In this document: positions 14,368 to 21,748 of the stretch, one piece after another
Layout of the letters: every line of letters starts with the position of its first letter
Numbering within the stretch: the first letter of the stretch is position 1
Assembly (NCBI GenBank): GCA_002368735.1
Contig: DFEQ01000037.1
Span: 1,427 to 31,288 of the forward strand
Reading direction: 5' to 3'
Length of the DNA stretch: 29,862 nt
Source of the DNA: Christensenella sp. UBA3798
GTDB taxonomy: Bacteria; Bacillota; Clostridia; Christensenellales; CAG-1252
Position numbers and translations under genes: made by a program
Notes under the pieces: generated by a model
Told to the model about the DNA's origin: nothing
The model's input: only the letters and a program-made list of their open reading frames with translations
The model's database searches: none

Positions 14368-15117
14368 ATGGATATGGAACAAAAAATGAAAGTAAAAAAT
14401 GCCATGGAGAATATGAAGAAAAAGATGAATTATAGGATAGTGATCGCTATCATTTTGATCATAGTTCTCCTTTTTGCCATTGTGGGAACGGTCTTTATGT
14501 TTATGACCGAAGTCGAGAAATCGCGCTACGTTTCCGGCTCCTATTCCTATTATTACGGATACACCGCAGGGCATTACGTCTATTATTATACGGATATGCC
14601 CGAGGCGGGCGCCATGCCGCTCGTAGGCACGCTGCTCTTCATCGCTGCGGTCGTCTGTCTGTTCCTTTCTGGTAAGAAGGAGAAGTTGATCCCCGTGGCT
14701 TCGGTGCTTATGATAAGCGGCGCCGTCCTGATGTATGCTTCGATTGGGGTAATAAGGGGCCTTTCGAGGGTCTTCTACTACGCCGACATCGGCTATCCTA
14801 TTTGTTGCGCTGCCGCGAGTGTCGCTATTGTGCTCGCCATCGTCAATTTCGTCTTGTACAGAAAGTCGAAGGCGGCTCCGAAAGCTCAAACCGCAAACGG
14901 CTCTTATTCCGCAGGCCCCAACTATCACGCATTCGCATCCGAGATCAGCGACGCCAAGGCGCTCCTCGACAGCGGCATCTTCTCTAATGAGGAGTACGAG
15001 CGTGAGAAAGCAAGGATCTTTGATACCTACGGCTTCGGTCCGGGGTCGGAGAATACCGCCACTTCGGCGACGACCGCCGCTTCCACGTCGGCAAAAACCT
15101 TCGGTCCGCGCGGCTGA
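14368..15117 (+). CDS. Four-pass membrane protein with SHOCT-like tail
   Basis: 249 residues. A lysine-rich start, then membrane segments near 17-40, 88-102, 106-128 and 140-165, with a Tyr-rich loop (GSYSYYYGYTAGHYVYYYT) outside between the first two. The C-terminal part has NYHAFASEISDAKALLDSG and then IFSNEEYEREKARI, a SHOCT-like pair. A Thr/Ala/Ser-rich end follows. It begins 4 bp after the TM2 gene. It shares its design and tail with the next gene, so the two are probably paralogues. No named family recognised for the membrane part. Confidence 0.75.
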   Translation: MDMEQKMKVKNAMENMKKKMNYRIVIAIILIIVLLFAIVGTVFMFMTEVEKSRYVSGSYSYYYGYTAGHYVYYYTDMPEAGAMPLVGTLLFIAAVVCLFLSGKKEKLIPVASVLMISGAVLMYASIGVIRGLSRVFYYADIGYPICCAAASVAIVLAIVNFVLYRKSKAAPKAQTANGSYSAGPNYHAFASEISDAKALLDSGIFSNEEYEREKARIFDTYGFGPGSENTATSATTAASTSAKTFGPRG

Positions 15118-15132
15118 TACGCAGGGGGAGAT

Positions 15133-15786
15133 ATGAATAAAAATCAAAAGACGTTGCGCTACGTCGGCGTCATCCTTCTCATCATCGCGCTCTTTATCGC
15201 CATCGCCGGCACCGTGATTATGTTTGAGAATCGGGCGACCGGCAGGAGTTATTACAGCTGGGATTACTACGGCAATTATGGCTATACGTATTCCTACCGC
15301 GTGTGGAAGGCGGGTATCATGCCGCTCATCGGCACCATCTTGGTGCTCATCGGCACGATCTGTTGGTTTGTTGCTTTCAAACGGCCCAACGCCGTCGTTG
15401 GCACCATCGTCTGCGGTATTCTCGGCTCGGTGCTCCTGTACGCGTCGGTGGCGCTACTCTCGTATAACCATACGGCTTGGGACGGCTATTATCTGTGCGC
15501 CTCGGCGGCGTCTTCTGTGACTATCGTCGTCGGGTTGGCGATAGCGTTGCTCGTCAAAGCGCGCGCGGAGAAGAAGAAAGCGGAAGGTCAAGCTATGGTA
15601 GGAGAACGCGCAAATACGTCTCTAAACTACCACGCCTATGCTTCCGAGCTGATGGATGCTAAGGCACTCTTTGACGCGGGGGTGTTCTCTGAGGAAGAGT
15701 ATAAGAGAGAGAAGGCGACCATCGCCGCGAGATACGGCATCACCCTTGAAGAAGGCGCTAAGCCTGCAGATCCGCTATCTGAATAA
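15133..15786 (+). CDS. Four-pass membrane protein with SHOCT-like tail, paralogue of the preceding gene
   Basis: 217 residues with the same plan as its neighbour: first membrane segment (VILLIIALFIAIAGTVIMF), an external Tyr-rich loop (YYSWDYYGNYGYTYSYR), three more segments, and a tail NYHAYASELMDAKALFDAG followed by VFSEEEYKREKATI. The tail residues match the neighbour at most positions, which supports local gene duplication. The ribosome site GGGGGAG precedes the ATG, 15 bp after the previous stop. Confidence 0.75.
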   Translation: MNKNQKTLRYVGVILLIIALFIAIAGTVIMFENRATGRSYYSWDYYGNYGYTYSYRVWKAGIMPLIGTILVLIGTICWFVAFKRPNAVVGTIVCGILGSVLLYASVALLSYNHTAWDGYYLCASAASSVTIVVGLAIALLVKARAEKKKAEGQAMVGERANTSLNYHAYASELMDAKALFDAGVFSEEEYKREKATIAARYGITLEEGAKPADPLSE

Positions 15787-15801
15787 TTACAAATGAGTAA
15801 T

Positions 15802-15861
15802 AAGCGCGGGGAGGACTTCTCGCGCTTCTTGCTTTGATAATGCCGCGCTTGATAGGCGCGG
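15802..15861 (+). promoter_or_regulatory. Two tandem hairpins between genes of the SHOCT cluster
   Basis: The first hairpin is AAGCGCGGGGA with TTCTCGCGCTT (15802-15827, 11 pairs including two G-T, loop GGAC). The second is CCGCGC-TTGATAG-GCGCGG (15843-15861), which ends directly before the ribosome site AAGGAG (15863-15868) of the next gene. Neither has a T-run, so they look like RNA processing or translation-control structures rather than terminators. Confidence 0.45.
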
Positions 15862-15874
15862 AAAGGAGAAAAAT

Positions 15875-16930
15875 ATGAATGGTTTGATATGTGCGGAAAC
15901 GACCTCCATCGTGATGGTCGTGGTGCTCCTCGCCCTCTTCGTGCTCATGATGATCATCGGTTCGGTTGCAAAAAAGAAACAAAAGGATACGGAGGATACC
16001 TTCCGCCCTGCCGACCCCGCGCGGGTCAAGCACGCGATGAACTACGTCGTCCCCACCCTCGGGCTGCTCGCGATCGTGCTCGCTCTCGTAATAATGATCA
16101 CGGCTTTAACGGGCGAAACCAGCAAGTACTTCCTCGGCAAGTACAAGGCGATAGCTGTAGTGGAACTCATTGCTTTGATCGTGGCGTTTGCGACCTATTA
16201 CCTCGGAAGGAAGAAGGAGGCTTGCTACTTTGTGTCGCTCGGCGCGCTGCTGATAGCGGTCGCGCTTTCCCAATACCTCCCCTACTTTTATGATGCAGTA
16301 TCCGAGTATATGGCGTATATTCTTTGTATCATCCTTCCTGCCCTCTTCCTCTGCGTAGCGGTGCATTATTTCGTGTCGAGCAAGCTCGCGGGAGCGCCCT
16401 CTCCCATGACGGCGCGCTTCGCGGGCTTTATTAACGCGAAGGGCAGGACGATCCTCAAAGTGCTCACTGTCCTTGCCGCGCTTCTATTCTTCGTCAATGA
16501 CATTTTGGTGCTCGTTGAATACGATTATTTAGGGATGTTCTATCTCGTATTCGGCAACGTATTCCCCCTCTTCTTTATGATCCTGTCCATTATAATGATC
16601 TTTGTGAAGAACAAGAAAAGTGCGGACGGAGCGCTTGGATACAGGAAGAACTACCGCCTCGCCGCCATCTATATGACGATCGCCGCCGCACTCTACGCAG
16701 GCTTTGGCTCTTGGATCTATTATCTGGGCTTTATCTCCCTCATCCTGATGATCCCCGCTATCCTGCTCTTCATCGCCTGCTACTACGTCCTGCCTTGGCA
16801 GGAGGATGATGCGGCAGGGGCGGCTCCCGATACCGGCGCAATGCTTGCCGACCTGGAAGCCTTATACAGCAGTGGCATCATCACCAAGGCGGAGTACGAA
16901 GCGGAGAAAGAAAAATTACTATTAAAATAA
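15875..16930 (+). CDS. Polytopic membrane protein with SHOCT-like tail
   Basis: 351 residues with about ten hydrophobic segments spread over the whole length, starting at TTSIVMVVVLLALFVLMMII. Short charged loops such as KKKQKDTEDTFRPAD separate them. The last 30 residues contain LADLEALYSSGIITKAEYEAE, the same SHOCT-like motif as the three genes before it. The start is preceded by AAAGGAG. I do not recognise a named family for the membrane part. The shared tails suggest that these proteins interact or are sorted together (inference). Confidence 0.75.
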   Translation: MNGLICAETTSIVMVVVLLALFVLMMIIGSVAKKKQKDTEDTFRPADPARVKHAMNYVVPTLGLLAIVLALVIMITALTGETSKYFLGKYKAIAVVELIALIVAFATYYLGRKKEACYFVSLGALLIAVALSQYLPYFYDAVSEYMAYILCIILPALFLCVAVHYFVSSKLAGAPSPMTARFAGFINAKGRTILKVLTVLAALLFFVNDILVLVEYDYLGMFYLVFGNVFPLFFMILSIIMIFVKNKKSADGALGYRKNYRLAAIYMTIAAALYAGFGSWIYYLGFISLILMIPAILLFIACYYVLPWQEDDAAGAAPDTGAMLADLEALYSSGIITKAEYEAEKEKLLLK

Positions 16931-16950
16931 AAACCGAAATGGAGGAAACA

Positions 16951-17871
16951 ATGAAAAAGAAAATATTGTGGACGATACTCGTCATCATACTGATATCCAG
17001 CCTGCTACTCGTGGGTTGCTCCTCCTCTGAAGAAGAGGAAGAAGGGCCTCGCATCGTCGAGCTCGGCGAATATCCGCAGACCATCAAGGCGGCGGACGTC
17101 ACTATCACCCAGACGATAGAAGAGGGTAAGATATACCTCGGCTCGGACGGCGCGCGCTATGCCAAAGTCACCGCGAAACCCTACACGTCCTATAGTTCGA
17201 CGGTGAGCTATAAGTTCAGCGACGGGACGGTCATTGAGAAGGGGGAGAGTTACTATTTCAAGTACGAACCCATCAAGTGGCGCGTGTTGCAGGAGAACGA
17301 AGACGGAACGGCGCTTGTCTTGAGCGAGAAGGTCCTTGACGCTCAAGAATACTATTCGGGCTATTATACAATTAAAAACGATAGCTATTATAAAAAGGAC
17401 GGAACAGGTATCAACGCTTACGGTTCCAGTAGTATTCGCCAGTTTCTCACAGGGACCTTCTATACAAGCGCCTTTACGAAGGATGCCGATATCCAACGCA
17501 TCAAAAACAGGAGTATAATATATGATGATAAAGTCTTTTTGCTGGAACAATCGGAGGCAAAGAGCGGTTGGTATGGGTTTACCACTGACAACAGTGCGGA
17601 TGCGGCGCGTATCAAGATGACGACGGATTACAGCCGTGCGGTGGGCGCGAAGATTTCCACTGCGGAGGATGATTACGGTGCGGGCGACTGGTGGCTCGGC
17701 TCCTCGTATAAGATGGATGACGATACCGCCAAGGTAATGAGACAACTTGGGTACGACACCACCCCGGATCCGGGAGAAGCCGCCTATGTGACTACATCCG
17801 GAAAGATCGAAGGAAAAGGCGCGATCGGTCGAGAGGGAGTCGTCCCCGCGCTGAGGATAATTCTTCCGTAA
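16951..17871 (+). CDS. DUF6273-like lipoprotein
   Basis: 306 residues. The signal peptide ends in LLLVGC (Cys23), a lipobox, followed by a Ser/Glu-rich linker. The mature part has marks of the DUF6273/FISUMP-like fold: ELGEYPQT at the start, PIKWRVL, SSIRQFLTGTFYTSAF, GDWWLGSSY and a closing GVVPALRIILP. Such domains are common on surface proteins of gut Clostridia and their ligand is unknown. The ATG at 16951 has GGAGG five bases upstream; an ATG at 16939 overlaps that site, so it is rejected. It is last in the SHOCT cluster and ends 22 bp before a strong terminator. Confidence 0.8.
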   Translation: MKKKILWTILVIILISSLLLVGCSSSEEEEEGPRIVELGEYPQTIKAADVTITQTIEEGKIYLGSDGARYAKVTAKPYTSYSSTVSYKFSDGTVIEKGESYYFKYEPIKWRVLQENEDGTALVLSEKVLDAQEYYSGYYTIKNDSYYKKDGTGINAYGSSSIRQFLTGTFYTSAFTKDADIQRIKNRSIIYDDKVFLLEQSEAKSGWYGFTTDNSADAARIKMTTDYSRAVGAKISTAEDDYGAGDWWLGSSYKMDDDTAKVMRQLGYDTTPDPGEAAYVTTSGKIEGKGAIGREGVVPALRIILP

Positions 17872-17893
17872 CGACCGAAATACTTAAAACAAC

Positions 17894-17927
17894 AAAAGCG
17901 CTCGGGCGGTGTCGTCCGAGCGCTTTT
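17894..17927 (+). terminator. Strong hairpin terminator after the DUF6273-like gene
   Basis: A perfect 12-bp stem (AAAAGCGCTCGG with CCGAGCGCTTTT, 17894-17905 and 17916-17927) with a 10-nt loop. A and T ends on both sides let it serve transcription from either direction. Confidence 0.8.
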
Positions 17928-17948
17928 CGTATCATAATCAAAGCATAA

Positions 17949-18076
17949 AAGCGAGAGTGGAGAGTGGTGCGGAGGCAAGCGCTCCGCAAAAAAAGAGGCA
18001 GGCGCGTACTTCTTGTACGTAACTGCCTCTATTTGAAGCGGTAGCGAAGCATATGCGCCGCTATACACTCTCGCTT
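17949..18076 (-). repeat. Stop-codon-anchored palindromic element, copy D (after proS)
   Basis: Read on the minus strand, the same way as proS. The outer arm AAGCGAGAGTG (18066-18076) includes two bases of the proS TAA and pairs exactly with 17949-17959. The inner hairpin is AGAGGCAG, internal loop TTA/CGC, CGTAC/GTACG, loop AAGAA, CTGCCTCT (18030 down to 17994), followed by a T-run, so it is also a plausible proS terminator. A small hairpin GCGGAG..CTCCGC lies at about 17969-17987. The conserved CATATGCTTCGCTACCG segment is present. Confidence 0.8.
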
Positions 18077-19535
18077 AATAGGCTTTTGCGAAGTAAATGA
18101 CCTTGCCGTCCGTCGTGCCGTCCTCTTTGAGGAGGTTCTTGCCGCAGCAGACGCACTTCGTGCCCACGGGGGTCTGGTCGAAGGGCATCACGCGGGTGGA
18201 GGCGGAGGTCATCTCCTTGACCTTGTCCTCGCAGGCGCGCTCGCCGCACCACATTGCCTTGGCGAAGTTGCCGCTGTTGACGGCGGCGGTGAGTTCGTTC
18301 ATATCCTGCACTGTCAGGATGTGGCTGTCACGGAAGGCGCGCGCTTTCTCAAGCATATTCTTTTGGATAACGTCGAGGAGATGGGGGATCTCGGTGGCGA
18401 GGTCGTCGATCTTGACCTGCGCCTTGGAGAAGTCGTCGCGGCGAGCCACGGTGACGACGCCGTTCTCGATGTCGCGCGGACCCACCTCGATGCGGAGGGG
18501 CACACCCTTCATCTCCCATTCGTTGAACTTCCAGCCCGTGCTCTGGTCGCGATAGTCCACCTCTACGCGCACGCCCGCGTTGTCGAGCGCCGCTCTTATC
18601 TCCTCCGCCTTTTCATTCACGCCGCCCTTATGCGCCGCGATGGGGATAATGATGGCTTGTACAGGCGCTACCTTGGGGGGAAGGGCGAGGCCGCGGTTGT
18701 CGCCGTGCGCCATGATGAGGGCGCCTATCATACGGGTGGAGGTGCCCCAGCTCGTCTGATAGACGTATTTGAGGTCGCCTTCCTTGGAGGCGTACTTGAT
18801 ATCGAAAGCCTTGCTGAAATTGTCGCCGAAATAGTGGCTGGTGCCCGCCTGCAGGCTCTTGCCGTCCAGCATCATCGCTTCCATGCCGTAGGTCGCCTGC
18901 GCGCCCGCGAACTTTTCCTTCTCGCTCTTTCTGCCCACGAGGACGGGGATGGCGAGGACGTTCTCGGCGAATTCACGATAGACCTCGAGCATCTTGAGGG
19001 TCTCCGCTTGCGCCTCTTCGGGGGTCTCGTGCACGGTGTGACCCTCCTGCCACAGGAACTCCGACGTGCGGAGGAAGGGGCGGGTGGTCTTTTCCCAACG
19101 GACGACGTTAGCCCACTGGTTGATGAGGATGGGCAGGTCGCGCCAGCTCTTGACCCACTTGGCGTAGCTGTCGCAGATGATGGTCTCAGAGGTGGGGCGC
19201 ACCACGAGTTTCTCGGGCAGTTCCTCGTTGCCCACGTGGGTGACGAGCGCCACTTCGGGAGCGAAGCCTTCCACGTGCTCCGCTTCCTTGACGAGGTAGC
19301 TGTAGGGGATAAACATCGGGAAGTAGGCGTTCTTGTGCCCCGTCTTCTTGAAGCGAGTGTTGAGCTCCGCCTGGATATTCTCCCATATCGCGTAGGCGTA
19401 GGGGCGGATGATCATGGTGCCCTTGACGGGGCCGTAGTCCACGAGCTCGGTCTTCAATATCACGTCGGTGTACCAACGTGCGAAGTCGACGTTCATATCG
19501 GTGATCTCTTTGACGAATTGTTCTTGCTTAGGCAT
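18075..19535 (-). CDS. proS: Prolyl-tRNA synthetase, short (archaeal/eukaryote-like) type
   Basis: 486 residues, the length of the ProS form without the editing insertion. It charges tRNA-Pro with proline. The class II core shows VVRPTSETI (111-119), RWEKTTRPFLRTSEFLWQEG (motif 2, 146-165), YFGDNFSKAF (235-244) and GALIMAHGDNRGLALPP (motif 3 region, 271-287). The C-terminal zinc-binding domain keeps four cysteines, C430, C435, C461 and C464, and the terminal tyrosine typical of this subtype. GGAG precedes the ATG. It is the downstream partner of ispE on the minus strand but has its own -10 box. No T-box leader is visible in the 70-bp upstream gap. Confidence 0.95.
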   Translation of the reverse strand: MPKQEQFVKEITDMNVDFARWYTDVILKTELVDYGPVKGTMIIRPYAYAIWENIQAELNTRFKKTGHKNAYFPMFIPYSYLVKEAEHVEGFAPEVALVTHVGNEELPEKLVVRPTSETIICDSYAKWVKSWRDLPILINQWANVVRWEKTTRPFLRTSEFLWQEGHTVHETPEEAQAETLKMLEVYREFAENVLAIPVLVGRKSEKEKFAGAQATYGMEAMMLDGKSLQAGTSHYFGDNFSKAFDIKYASKEGDLKYVYQTSWGTSTRMIGALIMAHGDNRGLALPPKVAPVQAIIIPIAAHKGGVNEKAEEIRAALDNAGVRVEVDYRDQSTGWKFNEWEMKGVPLRIEVGPRDIENGVVTVARRDDFSKAQVKIDDLATEIPHLLDVIQKNMLEKARAFRDSHILTVQDMNELTAAVNSGNFAKAMWCGERACEDKVKEMTSASTRVMPFDQTPVGTKCVCCGKNLLKEDGTTDGKVIYFAKAY

Positions 19536-19564
19536 AGGTCTTCTCCGTAAGAATTGTTGATTAT

Positions 19565-19593
19565 ATTATAGAATGCTTTGCGCCCAAAAATAA
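19565..19593 (-). promoter_or_regulatory. Weak promoter for proS
   Basis: On the minus strand a perfect TATAAT (19565-19570) lies 29 nt before the proS start; 17 bp upstream is TTATTT (19588-19593), a weak -35. The overlap with a small A/T-flanked stem AGCG/CGCT (19594-19608), right at the ispE stop, could give weak termination before it. Confidence 0.45.
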
Positions 19594-19606
19594 AGCGTTT
19601 TTTGCG

Positions 19607-20428
19607 CTATTTCGCGAGGAAAGGAGAGGTCGTCCGCGTGACGAGGGTGGGGCAAGCGAGTTCGCCTTGCTTTTTCAAGGCGTCTTGCTCGCTCTTATAG
19701 AGCGAAAACAGGGTGCTGCCGCTCCCCGTCATACCTGTGAGAAGGGCGCGGTCGTCCTTCATCGCGTGGAGGATGGGGGATATCTCGTCGTTCAGTATTA
19801 TCGCGGGGGAGAGTAGGTCGTTTAGGTAATACCTATCCGCCTTTTCGCCGCGCTCAAGCGCTCGGTAGAGGGAGAGAGCGCTTCCCCGTCCTTTGGGCAG
19901 GGAGTCGGACAGGCGATACGCCTCCTTGGTGGATACGCCGCCATGGGGGAAGGCAAGCAGGACGTGGAAAGGGGGAAGGTCGGGCAGTGGGTCCACCTTT
20001 TCGCCGAAGCCCCGCGCGATCGCGGTGCCCATAGTCATTTGAAAGGCTATGTCGCCAAAGAGGGGGGCAACGAGCTTTTTGACGCGCGGGAGGGGGAGAG
20101 CCCACAGCTTCGCGCAAGCGATAGCCGCCGCAGCCGCGTCCGCCGTGCTGCCGCCCAGTCCTCCGCCGATGGGGATATCCTTCTTTATCTCGATATGCAT
20201 TCCGCCGAGGTGAAAGGCGTCTTTCAATGCTCGGAGCACGACGAGAGAATTGTCCTCCGAAAAGGAACTTGTGACAGTGTCGTCCGCCGTTTTGGATAGG
20301 GTGATCTCGTCAAAGAGGTCGATGGATTGGAGGAGGCTCTCTATCTCGTGATAGCCGTCCTTTGCGCCCAAGATGCGCAAGAAGAGATTGATTTTGGCAT
20401 AGCCGCGCGCGCTAACGACTTCTGACAT
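19607..20428 (-). CDS. ispE: 4-diphosphocytidyl-2-C-methyl-D-erythritol kinase IspE
   Basis: 273 residues. It phosphorylates CDP-methylerythritol in the MEP pathway of isoprenoid synthesis. GHMP-kinase marks are clear: AKINLFLRILGAKDGYHEIE near the start, the phosphate loop PIGGGLGGSTADAAA (about 88-102) and the third motif MTGSGSTLFSLY near the end. The first gene of this kind usually reads PxGAGLGGGSSDAAA, so the Ala-to-Gly change is minor. The ATG at 20428 lies within the end of dfrA (17-bp overlap); a TTG at 20437 is an alternative. No separate ribosome site is seen, so coupling to dfrA translation is likely. Confidence 0.92.
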   Translation of the reverse strand: MSEVVSARGYAKINLFLRILGAKDGYHEIESLLQSIDLFDEITLSKTADDTVTSSFSEDNSLVVLRALKDAFHLGGMHIEIKKDIPIGGGLGGSTADAAAAAIACAKLWALPLPRVKKLVAPLFGDIAFQMTMGTAIARGFGEKVDPLPDLPPFHVLLAFPHGGVSTKEAYRLSDSLPKGRGSALSLYRALERGEKADRYYLNDLLSPAIILNDEISPILHAMKDDRALLTGMTGSGSTLFSLYKSEQDALKKQGELACPTLVTRTTSPFLAK

Positions 20429-20909
20429 AGGTGTCAAAGCGATAGCGGAGGGCGCCCGACGTCATGACTTCGCCTTCGCTGAGAATAAAGTCGGGGGTGA
20501 TGTCGGGGAACTTGACTTCCCCCTCGTCCTCGGATAAAACGCGGGTGATATATAAGGTGTCGCAGTAGGGAAGGAGCAGAGAATATATCTCGCCGCCCCC
20601 GATGACGAATAGCTCGCTATCTGCAATGCCTTGCGCCTTTAAAAGCTCAAAAAGTCCCTTGACGTCCCTTGCGACAAAGACCTCCTTCGCCGCACCTTCC
20701 GCCTCTGTCATCGAGCGGGAGAGGACGATATTCGTCCTGCCTTTCAGCCCTTTGCCGCCGGGGAGAGAGGCGAGGGTCTTTCTGCCCATCACGAGCGCCT
20801 TCCCCTTTGTGGTGCGGGCAAAAAAGGCGAGATCCTCCTTGATGGAGTACATCAGGTCGCCGCCCTTGCCGATATAGCCTTTGAGGTTGACCGCCGCGAT
20901 AGCTTTCAT
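20412..20909 (-). CDS. dfrA: Dihydrofolate reductase
   Basis: 165 residues, normal length. It regenerates tetrahydrofolate using NADPH, which is needed after each ThyA turnover. Family marks are AAVNLKGYIGKGGDLMY, the acidic active-site residue in KEDLAFF, VMGRKTLASLP, NIVLSR and the nucleotide-binding VIGGGEIYSLLLP. The tryptophan usual in the active-site loop (PW) is replaced by Tyr (LMYS). The ATG shares one base with the thyA stop (TAATG), and the end overlaps ispE. Confidence 0.95.
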   Translation of the reverse strand: MKAIAAVNLKGYIGKGGDLMYSIKEDLAFFARTTKGKALVMGRKTLASLPGGKGLKGRTNIVLSRSMTEAEGAAKEVFVARDVKGLFELLKAQGIADSELFVIGGGEIYSLLLPYCDTLYITRVLSEDEGEVKFPDITPDFILSEGEVMTSGALRYRFDTYVRSR

Positions 20910-21739
20910 TATACCGCCACCGGGATCTTCTTGCCCAGCTTGTGATATTCGTAGCCCTCGAGGGAGAAGCTGTCCACCGTGAAGTCGTAGAAATTCGTGA
21001 TACTCTTATCCATCACGAGTTTGGGCGCGGGGAGGGGCTGCTTGGCGATGACTTCCTTTATCATATCCACGTGCCTGTCGTAGATGTGCGCGTCCGCGAT
21101 GACGTGCACGAATTCGCCGACCTCGAGTCCGCTGACCTGCGCGAACATATGGACGAGGAGGGCGTATTGCACGACGTTCCAGTTATTCGCGGTCAAGAAG
21201 TCCTGCGAGCGCTGGTTGAGAATGGCGTTCAGCTTGCCGTTCGCCACGTTGAATGTCACCGAGTAGGCGCAGGGGTAAAGCGCCATTTCGCTGAGGTCGG
21301 CGTGCACGTAGATATTGCTCATGATGCGGCGGGATGCGGGGTTATTCTTGAGGTCGTAGAGGATGCGGTCGACTTGGTCGAAGTCCCCTTCCTTGTAGTG
21401 GTGCTTGACCCCGAGCTGATAGCCGTACGCCTTGCCGATGGAGCCCGTTTCGTCCGCCCAAGCGTCCCAGATGTGGGAATTCAGCTCGTGGACGTTATTG
21501 CTCTTTTTTTGCCATATCCACAGGATCTCGTCAAGCGCGGCGCGAAAATTGGTGTAGCGCAGCGTGGTGATGGGGAATTCCTTGGAGAGGTCGTAACGAT
21601 TGACCACGCAGAACTTCTTGATGGTGTGCGCGGGAGCGCCGTCGTCCCAACGGGGACGCACCTCCATATCCGCGTCGCTGACGCCGTTCTCGAGGATATC
21701 CTTGACGTTCTCTATAAATATCTCGTCCGCTATGCTCAT
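20909..21739 (-). CDS. thyA: Thymidylate synthase ThyA
   Basis: 276 residues. It makes dTMP from dUMP with methylene-tetrahydrofolate and yields dihydrofolate, the substrate of the next gene. Seen: the nucleotide arginines in ASRRIM (135-140), the catalytic cysteine Cys157 in LYPCAY, NQRSQD (175-180) and the dUMP-binding HIYDRH (218-223). Most bacterial ThyA have PCH at the catalytic site; here Ala158 replaces His, and WIWQKKSN together with NNWNVVQY resembles the subtype with a Trp-Asn pair. GGAGG lies directly after the stop of the preceding lipoprotein gene, 9 bp away. Confidence 0.95.
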   Translation of the reverse strand: MSIADEIFIENVKDILENGVSDADMEVRPRWDDGAPAHTIKKFCVVNRYDLSKEFPITTLRYTNFRAALDEILWIWQKKSNNVHELNSHIWDAWADETGSIGKAYGYQLGVKHHYKEGDFDQVDRILYDLKNNPASRRIMSNIYVHADLSEMALYPCAYSVTFNVANGKLNAILNQRSQDFLTANNWNVVQYALLVHMFAQVSGLEVGEFVHVIADAHIYDRHVDMIKEVIAKQPLPAPKLVMDKSITNFYDFTVDSFSLEGYEYHKLGKKIPVAV

Positions 21740-21748
21740 ACTTCCTCC

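Noticed and set aside
19536..19606. T-box leader for proS
   Set aside because: The 70-bp gap is too short and has no specifier stem or T-box sequence.
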